Of a stretch of 64,000 bases of DNA, positions 1 to 28,871 are shown piece after piece (the stretch's first letter is position 1; every line of letters begins with the position of its first letter). The translations under genes were made by a program, and so were the position numbers. A model generated the notes under the pieces. It was not told where the DNA came from and searched no databases. It worked only from the letters and a program-made list of their open reading frames with translations. The DNA is from Himantopus leucocephalus (Eukaryota; Chordata; Aves; Charadriiformes; Recurvirostridae): NCBI GenBank assembly GCA_003993805.1, contig RSEF01000020.1, positions 735,420 to 799,419 on the forward strand, read 5' to 3'.

Positions 1-45
1 ATCTTTAAGGTCCCTTCCAACCCAAACCATTCTATGGTTTTATGA
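1..45 (+). repeat. CR1 LINE 3' end, cut by window edge
   Basis: The first bases (tctttaaggtcccttccaac, then an accattctatgg-type end) match the conserved 3' terminus of avian chicken-repeat-1 elements, read on the plus strand. Only the last ~45 bases are inside the window. The same terminus appears at 62240-62276 and, inverted, at 17667-17710. It lies in RALGAPB intron 9. Confidence 0.8.
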
Positions 46-7301
<7,256 letters not shown>

Positions 7302-7480
7302 CTAGGAATGCATCCACTAAACAGCTGATCCCACGCATGGCACGAAAGAATATTTGAGGCAGATGTTTAAGGCAGGGGTACTGATTCAGTTCTTGAGTCA
7401 TCCCACTCACATTCAGAAACTGCTCCTGAAATTTGGGGGTAGAGCTAATAATGGCTGGGTTACTCAAATCCACAGGATTA
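7302..7480 (-). CDS. RALGAPB: RALGAPB exon 7
   Basis: 179 nt with acceptor TGTGCAG|TAATCC and donor TCCTAG|GTAATG. It completes a split Ser codon (AG|T) and ends with one base of a Gly codon. The peptide [20 protein letters not shown] and then [20 protein letters not shown] is strongly conserved RALGAPB sequence, about residues 290-349. The region is predicted to be helical, in the N-terminal part that supports pairing with the catalytic alpha subunit; that role is inferred from the family, not visible here. Confidence 0.97.
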
Positions 7481-12866
<5,386 letters not shown>

Positions 12867-13030
12867 CTTGCACAGTTGGAGCCGCCAGAAGAGTGTCATT
12901 GATCTGAAGAAGAAATAATAACAAAACCTCCCAGGTTTCTCTTGCCATAATTGTCGATTCACGAGCCAGTTTCTGGACAGCTTTCAAAACCTGCAAGCAC
13001 AATCTAATCTGACTAGATCCTGGATCCGGC
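12867..13030 (-). CDS. RALGAPB: RALGAPB exon 4
   Basis: 164 nt with acceptor CTTGCAG|GCCGGA and donor GTGCAAG|GTTCGT. It completes an Arg codon and ends with one base of a Gly codon. The peptide is [20 protein letters not shown] then [20 protein letters not shown] and [12 protein letters not shown], about residues 129-183. It has the amphipathic helical repeats typical of the RALGAPB N-terminus. The first residues (RPDPGSS) differ slightly from the mammalian form, as expected for a bird. Confidence 0.97.
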
Positions 13031-17518
<4,488 letters not shown>

Positions 17519-17666
17519 CTAACCAAACACAAAGCAAGAGTTATTAAAAATAAATATTAGCAAGTAAACAATGGTCAGAGCACATTGGTTCTAACTCAAC
17601 AAAATAACAGTAGTTATGTAGTACAGCCAATTCTGTTTAACACATACTGCAAGAAAACACCAAGTC

Positions 17667-18051
17667 ATAGAATCACAGAATGGTTTAGGTTGGAAGGGAC
17701 CTTGAAGATCATCTCATTCCCACCCCCCTGCCCTGGGCAGGGACACCTCCCACAGCCCAGCTTGCTCCAAGCCCCGTCCAGCCTGGCCTTGAACACCTCC
17801 AGGGATGGGGCAGCCACAGCTTCTCTGGGCAACCTGGGCCAGCGTCTCACCACCCTCACAGTGCAGAATTTCTTCCTAATATCTAATGTAAATCTCCCCT
17901 CTTTCAGTTTAAAACCATTCCCCCTCATCCCATCGCTCCACTCCCTGACCAAGAGTCCCTCCCCAGCTCTCCTGGAGCCCCTTTAGGGACTGGAAGGGGC
18001 TCTAAGGTCTCCCCAGAGCCTTCTCTTCTCTAGGCTGAACAACCTCAAAAG
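17667..18051 (-). mobile_element. CR1 LINE 3' fragment, minus strand
   Basis: About 385 bases. The 3' terminus (minus-strand reading ends ccattctgtgattctatga) is at 17667. The sequence extends through the usual 'ccctggaggtgttcaaggccaggctgg' region and an AAC-rich segment to a 5' truncation near 18051. Reading frames across it give the conserved CR1 3' coding tail, interrupted. The element is 5'-truncated, as usual for bird CR1, and looks fairly young, with few disrupted motifs. Confidence 0.93.
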
Positions 18052-18086
18052 ACATTAATTTGCATATCATGACATGATGAAGATTA

Positions 18087-18117
18087 TGATTTGCCATCAT
18101 GATTTCATGGCAAATCA
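18087..18117. other. Perfect 11-bp-arm hairpin
   Basis: tgatttgccat (18087-18097) and its exact complement atggcaaatca (18107-18117) flank a 9-base loop. It lies just past the 5' break of the CR1 copy. It could be a chance palindrome or a remnant of a small inverted-repeat element; no function is implied. Confidence 0.6.
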
Positions 18118-18608
18118 CTCTAAACTTTTAATCCCTTTAGTCTAACCTGTAGAGAGAACTCTTCAGAACACACAAGAGCTGATGTAATGGAAGATTTTCA
18201 AATTCTAGTAAATACTTTTACTATACAAAGACTTCTTTTAAAAGTCACATACTGTTGCTTCAAAGTGAAGGTAATGAGAAAGGCTTTGTGTGTTAAATGC
18301 TCAATTCCTTCGTTGGGGTTTGGGGTTTTTTTTTGGTTTTGTGGTCTGGCTGTTTGTTGTTTTTTTGCTTTAGCCTGAACTTCCTGGTAGAGTTCCTCAG
18401 ATAAACACTTACTACTAGGTCATGAAGTACACTGTTGCTACGAACTAGCTGTTAATAGAACCCTTATGTAGATTACTAACCTAAAAAATATAGCACACTT
18501 CATAAAACTTGGACTATTAAAGAAAGAAAAATACCAGATGCTACAGAAAACCATTAAGTTGCCACTCCAGCATGAAGGAAACTACGATCTCTAAGGAAAT
18601 GCACTTAC

Positions 18609-18821
18609 TTCTTTGTCTGTTTTTAGTAAACTCTCACTTCCAACGGATGATGTAATTAAAGCTTGTCCAAGAGGACGCACCACTGCATTTGCCACTTCTC
18701 TCCCCACGTTTTCTGGATAGCTGTGAAGGACACTGGTATTACCCTGATCATTTTGAATGACAAGATGCAAGGATCTCCACTCTGAGTACATAGTGCCTCT
18801 ATGCTACAATCCAAACAACAC
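18609..18821 (-). CDS. RALGAPB: RALGAPB exon 2, start-codon exon
   Basis: RALGAPB is the non-catalytic beta subunit that pairs with RALGAPA1 or RALGAPA2 to form RalGAP, the complex that speeds GTP hydrolysis on RalA and RalB and so restrains Ral signalling downstream of growth-factor and mTORC1 pathways (family knowledge). Exon: acceptor CCCCCCAG|GTGTTG at 18821, 30 nt of 5'UTR, ATG at 18791, donor GAA|GTAAGT. It encodes 61 whole codons beginning [20 protein letters not shown] and ending LLKTDKE. The start is supported by an in-frame TAG 15 nt upstream and an A at -3. The N-terminus matches mammalian RALGAPB nearly residue for residue. Exons 2-9 total 1414 coding nt (471 codons plus one base) against about 1490 residues in mammals, so roughly two thirds of the protein, including the GAP-like C-terminus, lies to the left of the window. 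Confidence 0.97.
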
Positions 18822-21800
18822 CTGGGGGGCAAGGAAGAAAAAAAAGACATAATTAGTAGAAATGTCTATGACATGAGTTACTAAAACTTGTAAATTTAAG
18901 ATGCACGTGTCCACGTCGTATATTTGAAGACCTGGAAGAGATTCCAACAGCTGTTTTTCAACATTAACGTTTGGGTTTGGTTTTTTTTAATATAGCTTTG
19001 AGCTTTTTTTTTTAAAAAAAAAAGATTACAGTAAGTTTGAGTTAGGGACAAGCAGCCCATTTGAGACACTTAAACTTGAGAGGCGACTTCACCTCGCACA
19101 ACTTCTGCTTGTGCCATCCTTGCAGGAAAGACGCTCTTACTTATATGACATCTTTGGCTAAATTGAGAATAGTTCTACAAGTATTTTGTTCAATATAAGC
19201 AATTGCTCCAATTCATACCTTGTTCCCTTTTTCAGCTCAATAGTAGTTAAAAATACATACCAGGGAACTTTCAGGGAAATCTTAGTCATGTCAGAAGACA
19301 AAAATTCAGCCTCTTTTTACATTCATGGAGTATTTTTCCTGCAGCGCGTACTACTCAAAACTGGTAGCTGAAAAATTTGATTGACTGATGATCAAGAGCG
19401 CACTTTATCTGAAGCGATTTCAGGACAGACTGAGCCTTGGTGGATCACTAACTTAAACCCGGTACCACTTAATAGCTTCATTATAACATCGCATACTGGT
19501 ACCAAACCTAGAGCATTAGGGTATGCCCTGGTGCGTTCCAAATCCTTGTACAGTCAATACACACAGTCACCCCCTAATCCGGATTTGTCCCAAAGATTCA
19601 GGATAGAAAAGCCACTAGAAAATTTCCCAGGTAGCTCTCTCAAAACTAGACAGAAGAAACGGAGTTCTTCTTTCAAGAACGCTTCCAGCACAACTGCAGT
19701 TGTGCATCTTCCCTTTTTGCAGCCCAGGGAGCCAAGCTGACAGTGAACTAGCCAGGTTCTTGCAGTGGTGGGGTTGGGGCTGGGTTTTTTTTTTGGCATC
19801 GTTGTGAAACCACAGCCAAGAGAGGCTGATTCGAAGCAGCAAAGGTTAAGCTATGCTTCCACAGTCACTCTCAGCCAGTGTCTGCCCCAAAGGACAGCAG
19901 GGTATGCCCTTCTGCCCCGCCAGCAGGGATGGTGCCGCACCATCAGCACACACACAACACCTACCTGCCGTACAGACGCGAGCTCGGGCGCCCGGCCAGA
20001 GCAAGCAGCCCCGGGCAGCAGGGAGGCACGGCGTGTGACGAGGCCAGCAGCTAGTCACGGGACTGCCGGCCAGTCTCACCGGGCGGCTCAAGGAGATCTG
20101 CCATGCGCTGCCAGTTTTGACCTACACGTCAAAACATTTGGAGAGCTAAGCCAGCACAAAGGGCTGTCTGCTGAGACAGTTTTTAGCTGGATCAAGATCT
20201 GATCTAACTCGGGTGAGGTGAACATCTGCGCCAGCACAAAGGAGCAGTGAAGACACATGGCCGGGAGCGGTGGCAGGAGCATCCCTTCTGGCAGTAACAG
20301 ACTTCTGTACCCACTCACAGCAACTTCAGAACTGCTGCTTAAGCAGGTGGTAGCAGGGCAGCCTAAGCCAACAGAATTGGGACTGCGCTATCTCCCGCTT
20401 TCCTCCTATCCTACCAACACCGGCAGTCTTCTATCAGTTATCTGAGCCAGCTGACCACGTGAACAATAAAACAAGGAAAACAGGGTTGCCACGGGAGAAA
20501 TCAAGGAGTGTTCAACAGCCACAGCTTAGATCAGCTCAAGCTGTCACGAATGGCAACCCGAGGACTGTCTGCCAGCTACACTTAGCTGGCACTTTTTGGA
20601 AGCCAGTTAGTTATACAGGGATGTTTTGAATGCTTCCCTTAGACATTCCTTGGCCCAAAATCAAACGAGAAGCCAGGCCTGGAAATACACCTTCCTAGTG
20701 ACAGGCCACCATTTAAACAGGTCTGCCTATTTAGCTGACTCCCTGAGTGTTTATTTACAACCAAAACCTACATAAAAAGCCTCATGATTCCCTCCAAGTG
20801 AGGAGGGAAGGCGAGGCAGCAAGATCCTAGTTTTCCAAACTATGTCCTTCCTGGTTTGAGGCAGCAATCACATGTGCTCATCTGAGAGCAAATTAATCAG
20901 AGCAGGCACAGCCTGCAGGAAGCGTATCCTCTCCATCCTTTAGGCATTTTCTCTCCTCTGGGGGCCATGGCAGGGGGAACGCGCATGCCACTGCGGTCAA
21001 AACACTTTGGCTTAGAGGAAAACAATAATTCCAAGACACTAGCTCTTGGGACACTGAGAAGTCACAACAAGAAAAAACAAACAAAAAACACAAAACAAAA
21101 ACCCCAAAATGAACACAGCCCACAACACTTAGCGGTGGCTTCAGTCACTGCTTAACATCATTACATAGGTTTCCCTACTGCTATCTTTCCTTCCATATCC
21201 TGAACCCTCTTCACCTTCCCCTTTCTGTCCCATCTGAGCACTGCCTCTGTCTCCAGCTTGTGTCTGGAGTGGAAGAAAGAGGGACAGATGTGAAATATCA
21301 TCCGCTTTGGAAGATTTCCCTGTCCCCTCTCAGGCCCGCAGCACTGCCTCTGCCCCAGAGCAGCACGGTCCTTCCCCGGCCCCCGGCCGCGCTGCTCGCC
21401 ACAGGGACGGGCGAAGGCACTCTCCATCCCTCATTTGACACTCAAGTTCATTACAGAAGCACGTAACCCCATTTGAGGAGTGCTGGTTTAAATAAACTGA
21501 TTTCGACCGATAAAGCAGCATGTACTTTCTGTCGCTGCAGCCCAGCTGAAGGACTGGCAGCTCACAGCTCGCGGCAGGACCTTATCAGCGTGCTGATAAC
21601 CACAAGCACGCTTGCTGCGGCTGCCCTTATACCAGAACAGGGTTCCCAGAAGCTCCCAGAAGAAGCGTTGCACAGCACAAGCACGTTGTAGGCAGCACCT
21701 ATGCAGGGGCTTTCTCGTCTAGAAGACAAAAGTCATCAGAGAGGACAAGGATTCCCAAATCCTGCTGCATTTTGGAAACCCCTCACTGCAATAGCGCCAG

Positions 21801-24800
21801 GCAACGGGAGGACGCAACCACCGGCCTTTATGTAGCTCCATGCCATGCTGACGCACAGATGCAAAGCTCTTTTGGGTCACCCTTCCACACTTCCGAGAGG
21901 AGCAGTATTTGGAAGAGATACGGGACAGATATAATATGCCATGTTTAAGAGAGGTTTAGCAGCAGGACAGAGTAACCAAAACCTCCGGTGCCGCACCCCC
22001 CCAGCCTGCTGCCCGACTTTCGTACATAAATTTAATGATCAAATCTGTATCTTATTAATATTCAAGACTTCCTTTGGTCTTGCCATAAAAGAAATCTTCT
22101 GTCAGTCTTATCAATACACAAGGAATACTGAAACAAGTAATTGATTCCGATGTAAAAACCTTTTGAGGCGGGATTTCCTAGCGTATTGATTTATTCACCC
22201 CCTACACGTAGCAGTAAGAAGTTTTTATTTGTGAGGACTAGGAGTTACTTTTCATTTAAGACTCCACTTCAATTGTCATTTGAATAGGAAATTGCCGCCA
22301 TCTGCTAAACCCATCTACCATGCTGCTTTTTATAACTGGACATAAGTTAAAAAAGGCTGGGAAGTCTCCCTACACGAGTGTATCTGTTAGGATGTTCCGT
22401 TTCGACAGACTCAACATGCTGACAGTTTCATAACTTGCTTTAGACAAAAGGCACCTAATGCTTCAGAGAAGCAGGACTCGCTCCCTCAGAAGAGGCTGTA
22501 TTTATCATAAATTACTTAAACACTAACAGCAAATTGGAAAAAAAGAAAAAGAGATGCGACCGTCACACCACGCAAACAGCATACACTGGTTTTTACTTCT
22601 GTTTGTGTAATGCTTCTGCATTTCAGCTTCAAAAAAAAGCACTCTCACTGGCCCAAATAACATCAAGTTTCAAGCAGCTGAATATTCATATTTCTCATGA
22701 ACATATGTCTTATCAAGGTTCAAATCACTAAGGACTCTCAGAATGACAGGCAACTTAAGAAAAAGGGTAGGAAGAAGAATAAATAAAAACCTGAAGTTTA
22801 CCAAGCAGTTTCACACGCTCTCAAGTTTGGAAGGGGTCACGTTTATGTTCCTGCAGGCCGCACTGAATGAAACATCCCCAGATGCTCACAGACAGATATG
22901 GAAAGAAATTGTCAGCATTAACACTGGTAGAACAACTGAGAGATGGTAAGTTAAAATATTTACCATCTACTATGAAATTGAGCATAATTCCAATATTCCT
23001 TAGCATGGTAAATAATTTGGGTTTTAATATATTCCCTACAGATGCATTTCAGCTTAGGAATTTTAGTAGCTCTCACCATATAAACCACCGAAAATGGATA
23101 TTTCAGCATTTAAGACCAAAGACCCAAAGTTCATAAACGCTGTAGAAGTTGGTAAGCATAAAAAAAACCCCAACAACTTACTAATGAGCCCATCAAACTC
23201 TAAAAATAAAGATATTTAAGTTCTATTTCCAGTCCCCAAAGACTTAATATGAACAGCTGCAGCCAAAATATTTAAAATCCTGGATCAGTAAAGTCTGAGA
23301 GCGAGAATTACAGACCCACATTCTGCAATTACTTTGAAGGAATATGCGGGAGGTGGGAGTTTCTGAAGCACGTGCAGGGGAGAGGTCAGGGAAGCAATAT
23401 TGGTATACGAAGCAGTTCCTCAGAAAGCATGTGTTGAGCGACAGGAGGGTTGGGGGCAAACGTGAACATTTAGCCCTTCATGCTCTGCAGCTTCATACGT
23501 AAAATGAAACATTTGCCTACAATGCAAAAGGATTTCAAGCACAAAGACAAGCTGTCCCAAAAATGGGTGCTTCTTCGTTTTTATCAGAACCAAAAAAGCA
23601 GAGCGGAGGCAATTGTTGTTAATATAGTAGATGCAAAGACCATCAGCAGAGAGATGCCCGAGGAAGACTGAAGACTTAATACAGCCTAAACCAGAGAAGC
23701 GTCAACATAAAGGGTTGACACCATAAAGTTCTGGGATATTAGATACACTTTATAAGTATTTCACAGAGAACAAGTAATCCCTCTCTCTAACACGACACCT
23801 ACTACATCAATAATATTAACATCTGCTCTCTAGAGGCAACAGTTACTGCCAGAAAGCCGTCTTGCCACCACCCGTCTTCCCTGGATCACACACCAAAGAG
23901 GTTTATGAGCAATTTTTCAAGCCAGATGAGGTCTACGACGTCCTGAGCATGCACAACCGCCACGTGCCCACCTGCCACACCTTGATGCTGCTGCTCCTCT
24001 GCCCTCCGAGTTTATGCTGGAGAGAGTGACTTAGATCTTGCCCAGAATAACGCAACGCCTCTCGTATTAAGCCCACCAGAACGAAAGCAGTGCAGACCCC
24101 TCCAGGCAGCTCACCTTTGGAGCCCATCCAACGGGTAGGCTCTGCCCTAGGCACGCACCGTGTGTGCAGTACGACAGGCAGAGCAGATAGCCGGCAAAAA
24201 TTTAAAAAGGCAAGGGCCAAACAGGAGACCCATCTCAGAGAAACACTAGCAGAAAGTCGGTATTTTGTTGAGTCAGTGTTTTATTAGAGAATAAACAGAG
24301 ATGCATGTCAGGATTACTATTAAATGAAAAAAAAAAAAAATCTAGATTCGAGGCAGGAAGAGATCAGGCACAGAAAAAAACAGGAACTCGTGTCATCCTT
24401 TCCCAGGCCATTCAGCCACAGCGCTACTGAGTAGAAGAGAGGAGAATCACAGCTCCCCTTGCCCAGGGAAGATGAATTTGTCTGATTTTATCACCTAACT
24501 CTAGCAGAAGTTAATACTCGAATCTGACACAGAGGAGGCTGCGTCTCAAACCGAAGGTGCCATTCACAGCCACAGCACTTGGTCTCACTCTCCCCAGCGC
24601 TCCCTGCTCACTGGCTCCAACACCCCATTGCCATTGTGGTTCCCGAGAGCACCACCGGACACCAGCCTTCCCAAAGGGGGAAGGAGGGCACCTGCCACCG
24701 AGAAGGCGGCTGCGTAAAAAATACATGCTGTAATATCTGAATGTTAACGGAGCCATAAGAAAGCACAAACATCGGTCAATTTTGTACGTTTTGGCTATTA

Positions 24801-25782
24801 CTCTGCTTTCAAGCTTCATTATGCAGACATCAGTGCTACTTTGCTTCTCACTATCCCTCTCATCTCTAAAAGCAGGGTTGAGAAAATTATCTTCCAGGCA
24901 GGTCATCTGAGAATTTAAGGAGTTTTCACATCCCTCCCTTGTGCCAAGAAACACGTAACGAACTCCACCACAAAACAGTGCATTTGCCTTAGCCAGACCG
25001 AGAATAATTTTTACTCAGTGGTTTATTTCGCACTTGCCCATCTTCCTCAACCCAGTTCCTTGTGCAACTCTACAAACTGTACAACCAGGAAGGGCTCTCC
25101 TGAGGCCGACGGTCCCTCAGCCCGGGGAGCGAGCCTTGCTGGGCTTCTGCTGCTCTTCACCGCTTTCCCAAAGAAACCTGATCTACTGCTCACGGACCCT
25201 GAAGATCAAATGCGACGAAAAATAAGCAAAGGAAAACAGAATCACGGCAAAGCCCAGGAGGCCTGCGGCCAGGAGGACAAGGCGCCACCAGATTATCCGT
25301 AAGAAAGGGAAACAGCCGCAAAAACTTCTCTCGCCCTCGGGACCGCACTCCGGCCCGCGGGGGGCGGCAGGCAGGGGGCGGGAGCTCACCGACCGCCGGT
25401 GACACCGCACGCTCGTTTCGGGAACCCGAAAGGCGGCTCCAAACCGGTCCCCGGGGCCGCAGCGAGGGCACAGACCGGAGAGGAGCCCGGGGCCGCGGCG
25501 AGGGGCTCCCCCGAGGCCCGCTCCCGCCCGCCCTGCGGCGGCTCCGCGGCCCCGGCCGGACCGCCGGCAGCTACCCGAGGGGGCCGGCGCGCCGCCCGCC
25601 CGCCCCGCTCCGGCCCCGGCCGCGGCGCGCCCGCAGGCCCGGCCCCGCGGCGGGCAGCGCAGAGGGCAGCGCGGCGGAGGCTGCCGGGCGGCGCCCCGCC
25701 GCCACAGGCCCCGCCGGCGGCGGCGGCAGGAGCGGGCCGGGACGCGGGCGGCGCCGCCGCGGGAGGGCCTGGGCCGCCTTAC
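18822..25782 (-). other. RALGAPB: RALGAPB intron 1
   Basis: 7.0 kb between the CpG-island first exon (donor GTAAGG at 25782) and exon 2. It holds several homopolymer runs (T-rich about 18327-18366, T/A snapback about 18999-19022, A run about 24328-24340) and no CR1 copy that I can see. The promoter-proximal end (25.3-25.78 kb) is CpG-island sequence. A hydrophobic minus-strand reading frame at 25183-25330 is treated in the findings. Confidence 0.75.
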
Positions 25783-26620
25783 CTGCGCCGAAGGGCCCGG
25801 CGGGCATGTCGGGGCAGGGCCGGCCGCTCCGCCCTCAGGCCGCCGGCTCCATGGTGCCCGCGTCGGCCGTAGGCGACCCAGGGGAGACGCCGCTCCGCGC
25901 TGCCCCGCTGCGCTCGGCCCCGCGCCCCGCCGCCGCTTCCGGCAGCGCCACAAAGCGCACGGCGGGCGGCCGGGCCCCGCGGCGCTCTGCGCATGCGCGC
26001 GCCCGCTCCGCAGCACACCTCCCGACCCGGCTAGCACCGCCCCCTCCGCCGGCGGCGCCGAATAAGTCGCGGGGGAAGGCTCTGCGCATGCGCGGGTGGT
26101 CCCGGCGCCGCCGCCGCGCTCTTCCTCTTAAAGGGGCCGCGCGGCGCTCGCCCGCCCTGTCCAGCCCCGCTCTGCCCGCCTTCCCTCGGCCCCGGGGAGG
26201 CCCTCGCCCGCGCCGCCGGGGCACGGCGACAGGGCTGTCCGCCCCCCCGGGGCGCCAGGAGCTGCTGCCGTCCCCGCGGGACCTCGTCCCCAGTACCCTC
26301 TGAGCTCCGCAAGCCGCTGGGGGCGGCCCGGGCTCACCGGTCCCTTACCGGCGGCTTGGCGGGCGCCGGGGCTCCCGGGCCCTCCCGCAGGGTGCAGCAG
26401 GACAGTGTCAGCCCAGCCAAACGGCAGCCTCCACAGAGGCGTTTGACCCCTTCTGCGGCCGTCCCCTGAGGGGACACCCCCTATCCCAGCGCAAACTGTC
26501 CCCCTGTCCTGCAGCCAGAGCTCCGTCCTGCGCACCCCGCGCGCGGGCGGGACAGCGCGGGATGAGGGGTTTGCGGTGAGGATTTGCTCAGGTTTGCTGT
26601 AACCCTGTTGCAGCCCCGAG
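25320..26620 (-). promoter_or_regulatory. RALGAPB: CpG-island promoter of RALGAPB
   Basis: About 1.3 kb of very GC- and CpG-dense sequence, sharply different from the A/T-rich introns on its left. It contains two perfect NRF1 palindromes GCGCATGCGC, at 25989-25998 and 26084-26093, just upstream on the minus strand of the presumed first exon. There is no TATA box. CpG-island, NRF1-driven promoters suit broadly expressed genes such as RALGAPB. The exact start site cannot be read from sequence; about 25.85-25.98 kb is most likely. Confidence 0.85.
25783..25950 (-). other. RALGAPB: RALGAPB exon 1 (5'UTR, approximate 5' end)
   Basis: A strong minus-strand donor, CGCAG|GTAAGG, lies at 25782 inside the CpG island. 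It is the best candidate to splice to exon 2 at 18821. The exon would be non-coding, because the ORF start is confirmed in exon 2. The 3' end is well supported; the 5' end is only a guess. A competing donor GTGAGC lies further in at about 25388. Confidence 0.6.
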
Positions 26621-28480
26621 GGGAGAGGGGGGGCCCTCACAGGACGCAAACCTTCATGGCACCGCGGATCTCCGGTGCCTAATAAAACCAGAAGCGCTCT
26701 GGAGAGGTGCGAGCGAGGCCGCTGCCCGCGCAGCGAGGACTGGGAAGGCCGAGTGGGAGTTCGGTGCGCTCAGAGGGCCAACAACCGCACCTGCAGGGAG
26801 ACATGATGCAACTAAAACCGTGCGGAGCTGCCTCACGGGTCCCCCCGTTCCCCCAACCCGCGGTCTGCTTGCGGAGCCCGCCTTCCTCTGGGCCCCGTGC
26901 CTGCTGGATCAGAGGCGCAACGCTCCTTCCAGTCTCCTGCGTGAAGTTTGACAGCAGCGGAGAAGGGAACTCGGAGTTTATCTGCAGCAGCCGGTGGCCA
27001 ACCGCCTTCTGCTCCTTTCCTTTGCGCTCGCTGGCTGCGGTTTGCAAAACCGCTGAGAATGGCCCCAGGGCCCGTGCGCTGCCTCCCCGGCTCCGTGCGG
27101 TTTGCCCTGCCTGGATTCTCCGTGTCTTATCGCAGGGGTTTGTGCACCTTACCATTGTCATGTTACCTATGTTTATGTAAAAAAAAAAAAAGTTAAGATC
27201 GCTGTCCCTTCCTTCCCTGTCCATGCAGGGTTCCATCTCCAAAGCCGAGCCACTGCAGGACCGCTCCTGGAGCACGCTGGAAGATCCCGGCCCCAGCGCT
27301 CACATTGATCCTGACAGGACACTGCTGGGCTTCGAGGGGCCGGTGACCCAGGCAAGCGCTGACCCGAGGGGCGCAGCCTGGCTGGGCTGCGTGCGCTGCG
27401 GGGGGAGCTCGCTCTTCAGGCTACACGCACCCCCTGGCCGCAGGATGGGCCTCCCCAGCTAATTGCCCCACCAAAGCCCGTGGGCAGCTGCCACTCGGCA
27501 CCTGGCAGTGACGCCACCGGCCTGTCCTTGTCTTTATCTTGAAGTGAAGCAGCGTGGTTTCATTAAACAGCCTTTTGCTTAACTGCAGAAATGAGGAACG
27601 GAGTTGTTTACTTCAAGGACAACCCTATAAAACCCTAAAGACTACAGTGCCGGTGAACCTGTGCCCTGGAGGTCCATGCATGGCTGCACCACTCGGGGTT
27701 CCCAGCATCCAAAGGGACGTAATATTACGCTTTTTTTTTTTTTTTCTTTCTCCTGTTATCTCCAGGTCTTTTAATTTAAAGGTATTTTAATCAATACCTT
27801 ACAGAATCCAAGTGCCTTTCTCGCTGGGATCCCTAACGAGCAGCAGCCCCCACGCTTTATATTTGGTGTTGGTGGCAGGATCCTGGCCAGGAAAGCCGTT
27901 CTGGAAAAAGGGCAGTGGGGAAAAGAGTGCTGGTGTGCCCGGCTGGCCCCGTGCGCAACTGTGGATGGGCATCACATGGGGTTTGGCCCAGCTGACACCC
28001 CCCCCGCCCCGGGGAGCTGCAAAAAGGAGTTATTCGCATGTCCTACCCCTACTGAAATATTCCCTTGTCTCCAAAAGGAAAGGGGAAGGGAAAGGAAAGG
28101 CTCAGCCGGAGTCACGTTGTGTGCGGTGGTGATGGGCATGCTTGCAGCAGATGGGGGGAGCGTTTCCATCTCGTACGAAGGCAAGCACAGGCGCAGCAGT
28201 GCAGGGGTCCCCATGGCGGCGGGCAGCAGGGCCGAGGGGGCGCACAGAGCCCCCCGCGAGTGGAGCTGCTGAGGCCTGAGCCGCTCGCCACAGGAGTGAG
28301 CGGTGGGATGAGTGCCGCTGGGCTTGGGTGCTGCGGAGGGCAGAGGGCTTGGAGAGTGGGTACAGCAGTAGCATCGCTACCCAGCTGTTGCGTTAAAGGG
28401 CGAAGTAATTTGGCAGAAAATAAACCCCCTTGCATTCCAGCCTGTATCAGAGGGGCTGGGGGCGGCTCGGCTTAAATTCT
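26621..28480. other. GC-rich intergenic sequence, no gene recognised
   Basis: GC-rich flank of the RALGAPB CpG island. It gives many overlapping ORFs on both strands with compositionally biased, meaningless translations. There is a 13-A run at 27179-27191 and a T run near 27731-27745. I see no splice-consistent exon set or recognised repeat. Confidence 0.6.
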
Positions 28481-28595
28481 GAGCGATGCCCAATGCGGCG
28501 TTAGAAGTCCGGTCGCGTTCAATATGTATATTGAACTATCACGATTACGGATGCGCTAATAACACCATACTCAATTCGATCTAGCAGTGTTCCAT

Positions 28596-28706
28596 GAACT
28601 AGCACGGCCACACTTGAGGAGTTTGGTCGTGTTCACTAAGAGCTCTCACGNGAACTAGCACGGCCACACTTGAGGAGTTTGGTCGTGTTCACTAAGAGCT
28701 CTCACG
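28596..28706. repeat. 55-bp exact direct repeat around a single N
   Basis: 28596-28650 and 28652-28706 are identical and separated only by N at 28651. An exact copy either side of a single N next to a 100-N gap points to an uncollapsed overlap between contig ends. Confidence 0.85.
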
Positions 28707-28771
28707 GCTAGATTAATGGAAAGTGTCGTTTATTGAAGCAACGGATGCACAAGTTCTTCTGGATTGCCGGT

Positions 28772-28871
28772 NNNNNNNNNNNNNNNNNNNNNNNNNNNNN
28801 NNNNNNNNNNNNNNNNNNNNNNNNNNNNNNNNNNNNNNNNNNNNNNNNNNNNNNNNNNNNNNNNNNNNNNN
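28772..28871. other. Assembly gap (100 N)
   Basis: A run of exactly 100 unknown bases, the conventional size for a gap of unknown length. It sits within LTR-like sequence, so the missing part may range from a short LTR piece to a whole provirus. Confidence 0.98.

Larger units (their letters stand above)
17519..18608 (-). other. RALGAPB: RALGAPB intron 2
   Basis: 1.09 kb, donor GTAAGT (18608-18603), acceptor GTTAG (ending at 17519). It is occupied in large part by a CR1 copy in the same orientation as the gene (17667-18051), followed by a short perfect hairpin. Confidence 0.9.

Noticed and set aside
25183..26037. 284-codon minus-strand ORF across the RALGAPB CpG island as a single gene
   Set aside because: It begins at GTG, has no internal ATG, and most of it is Arg/Pro/Gly/Ala-rich as expected for random CpG-island frames. 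Only its hydrophobic end is kept as a finding.
26707..27180. 157-codon plus-strand ORF followed by an A run, as a retrocopy
   Set aside because: The 13-A run directly follows the stop codon, but there is no polyadenylation signal before it, no target duplication and no recognisable protein.
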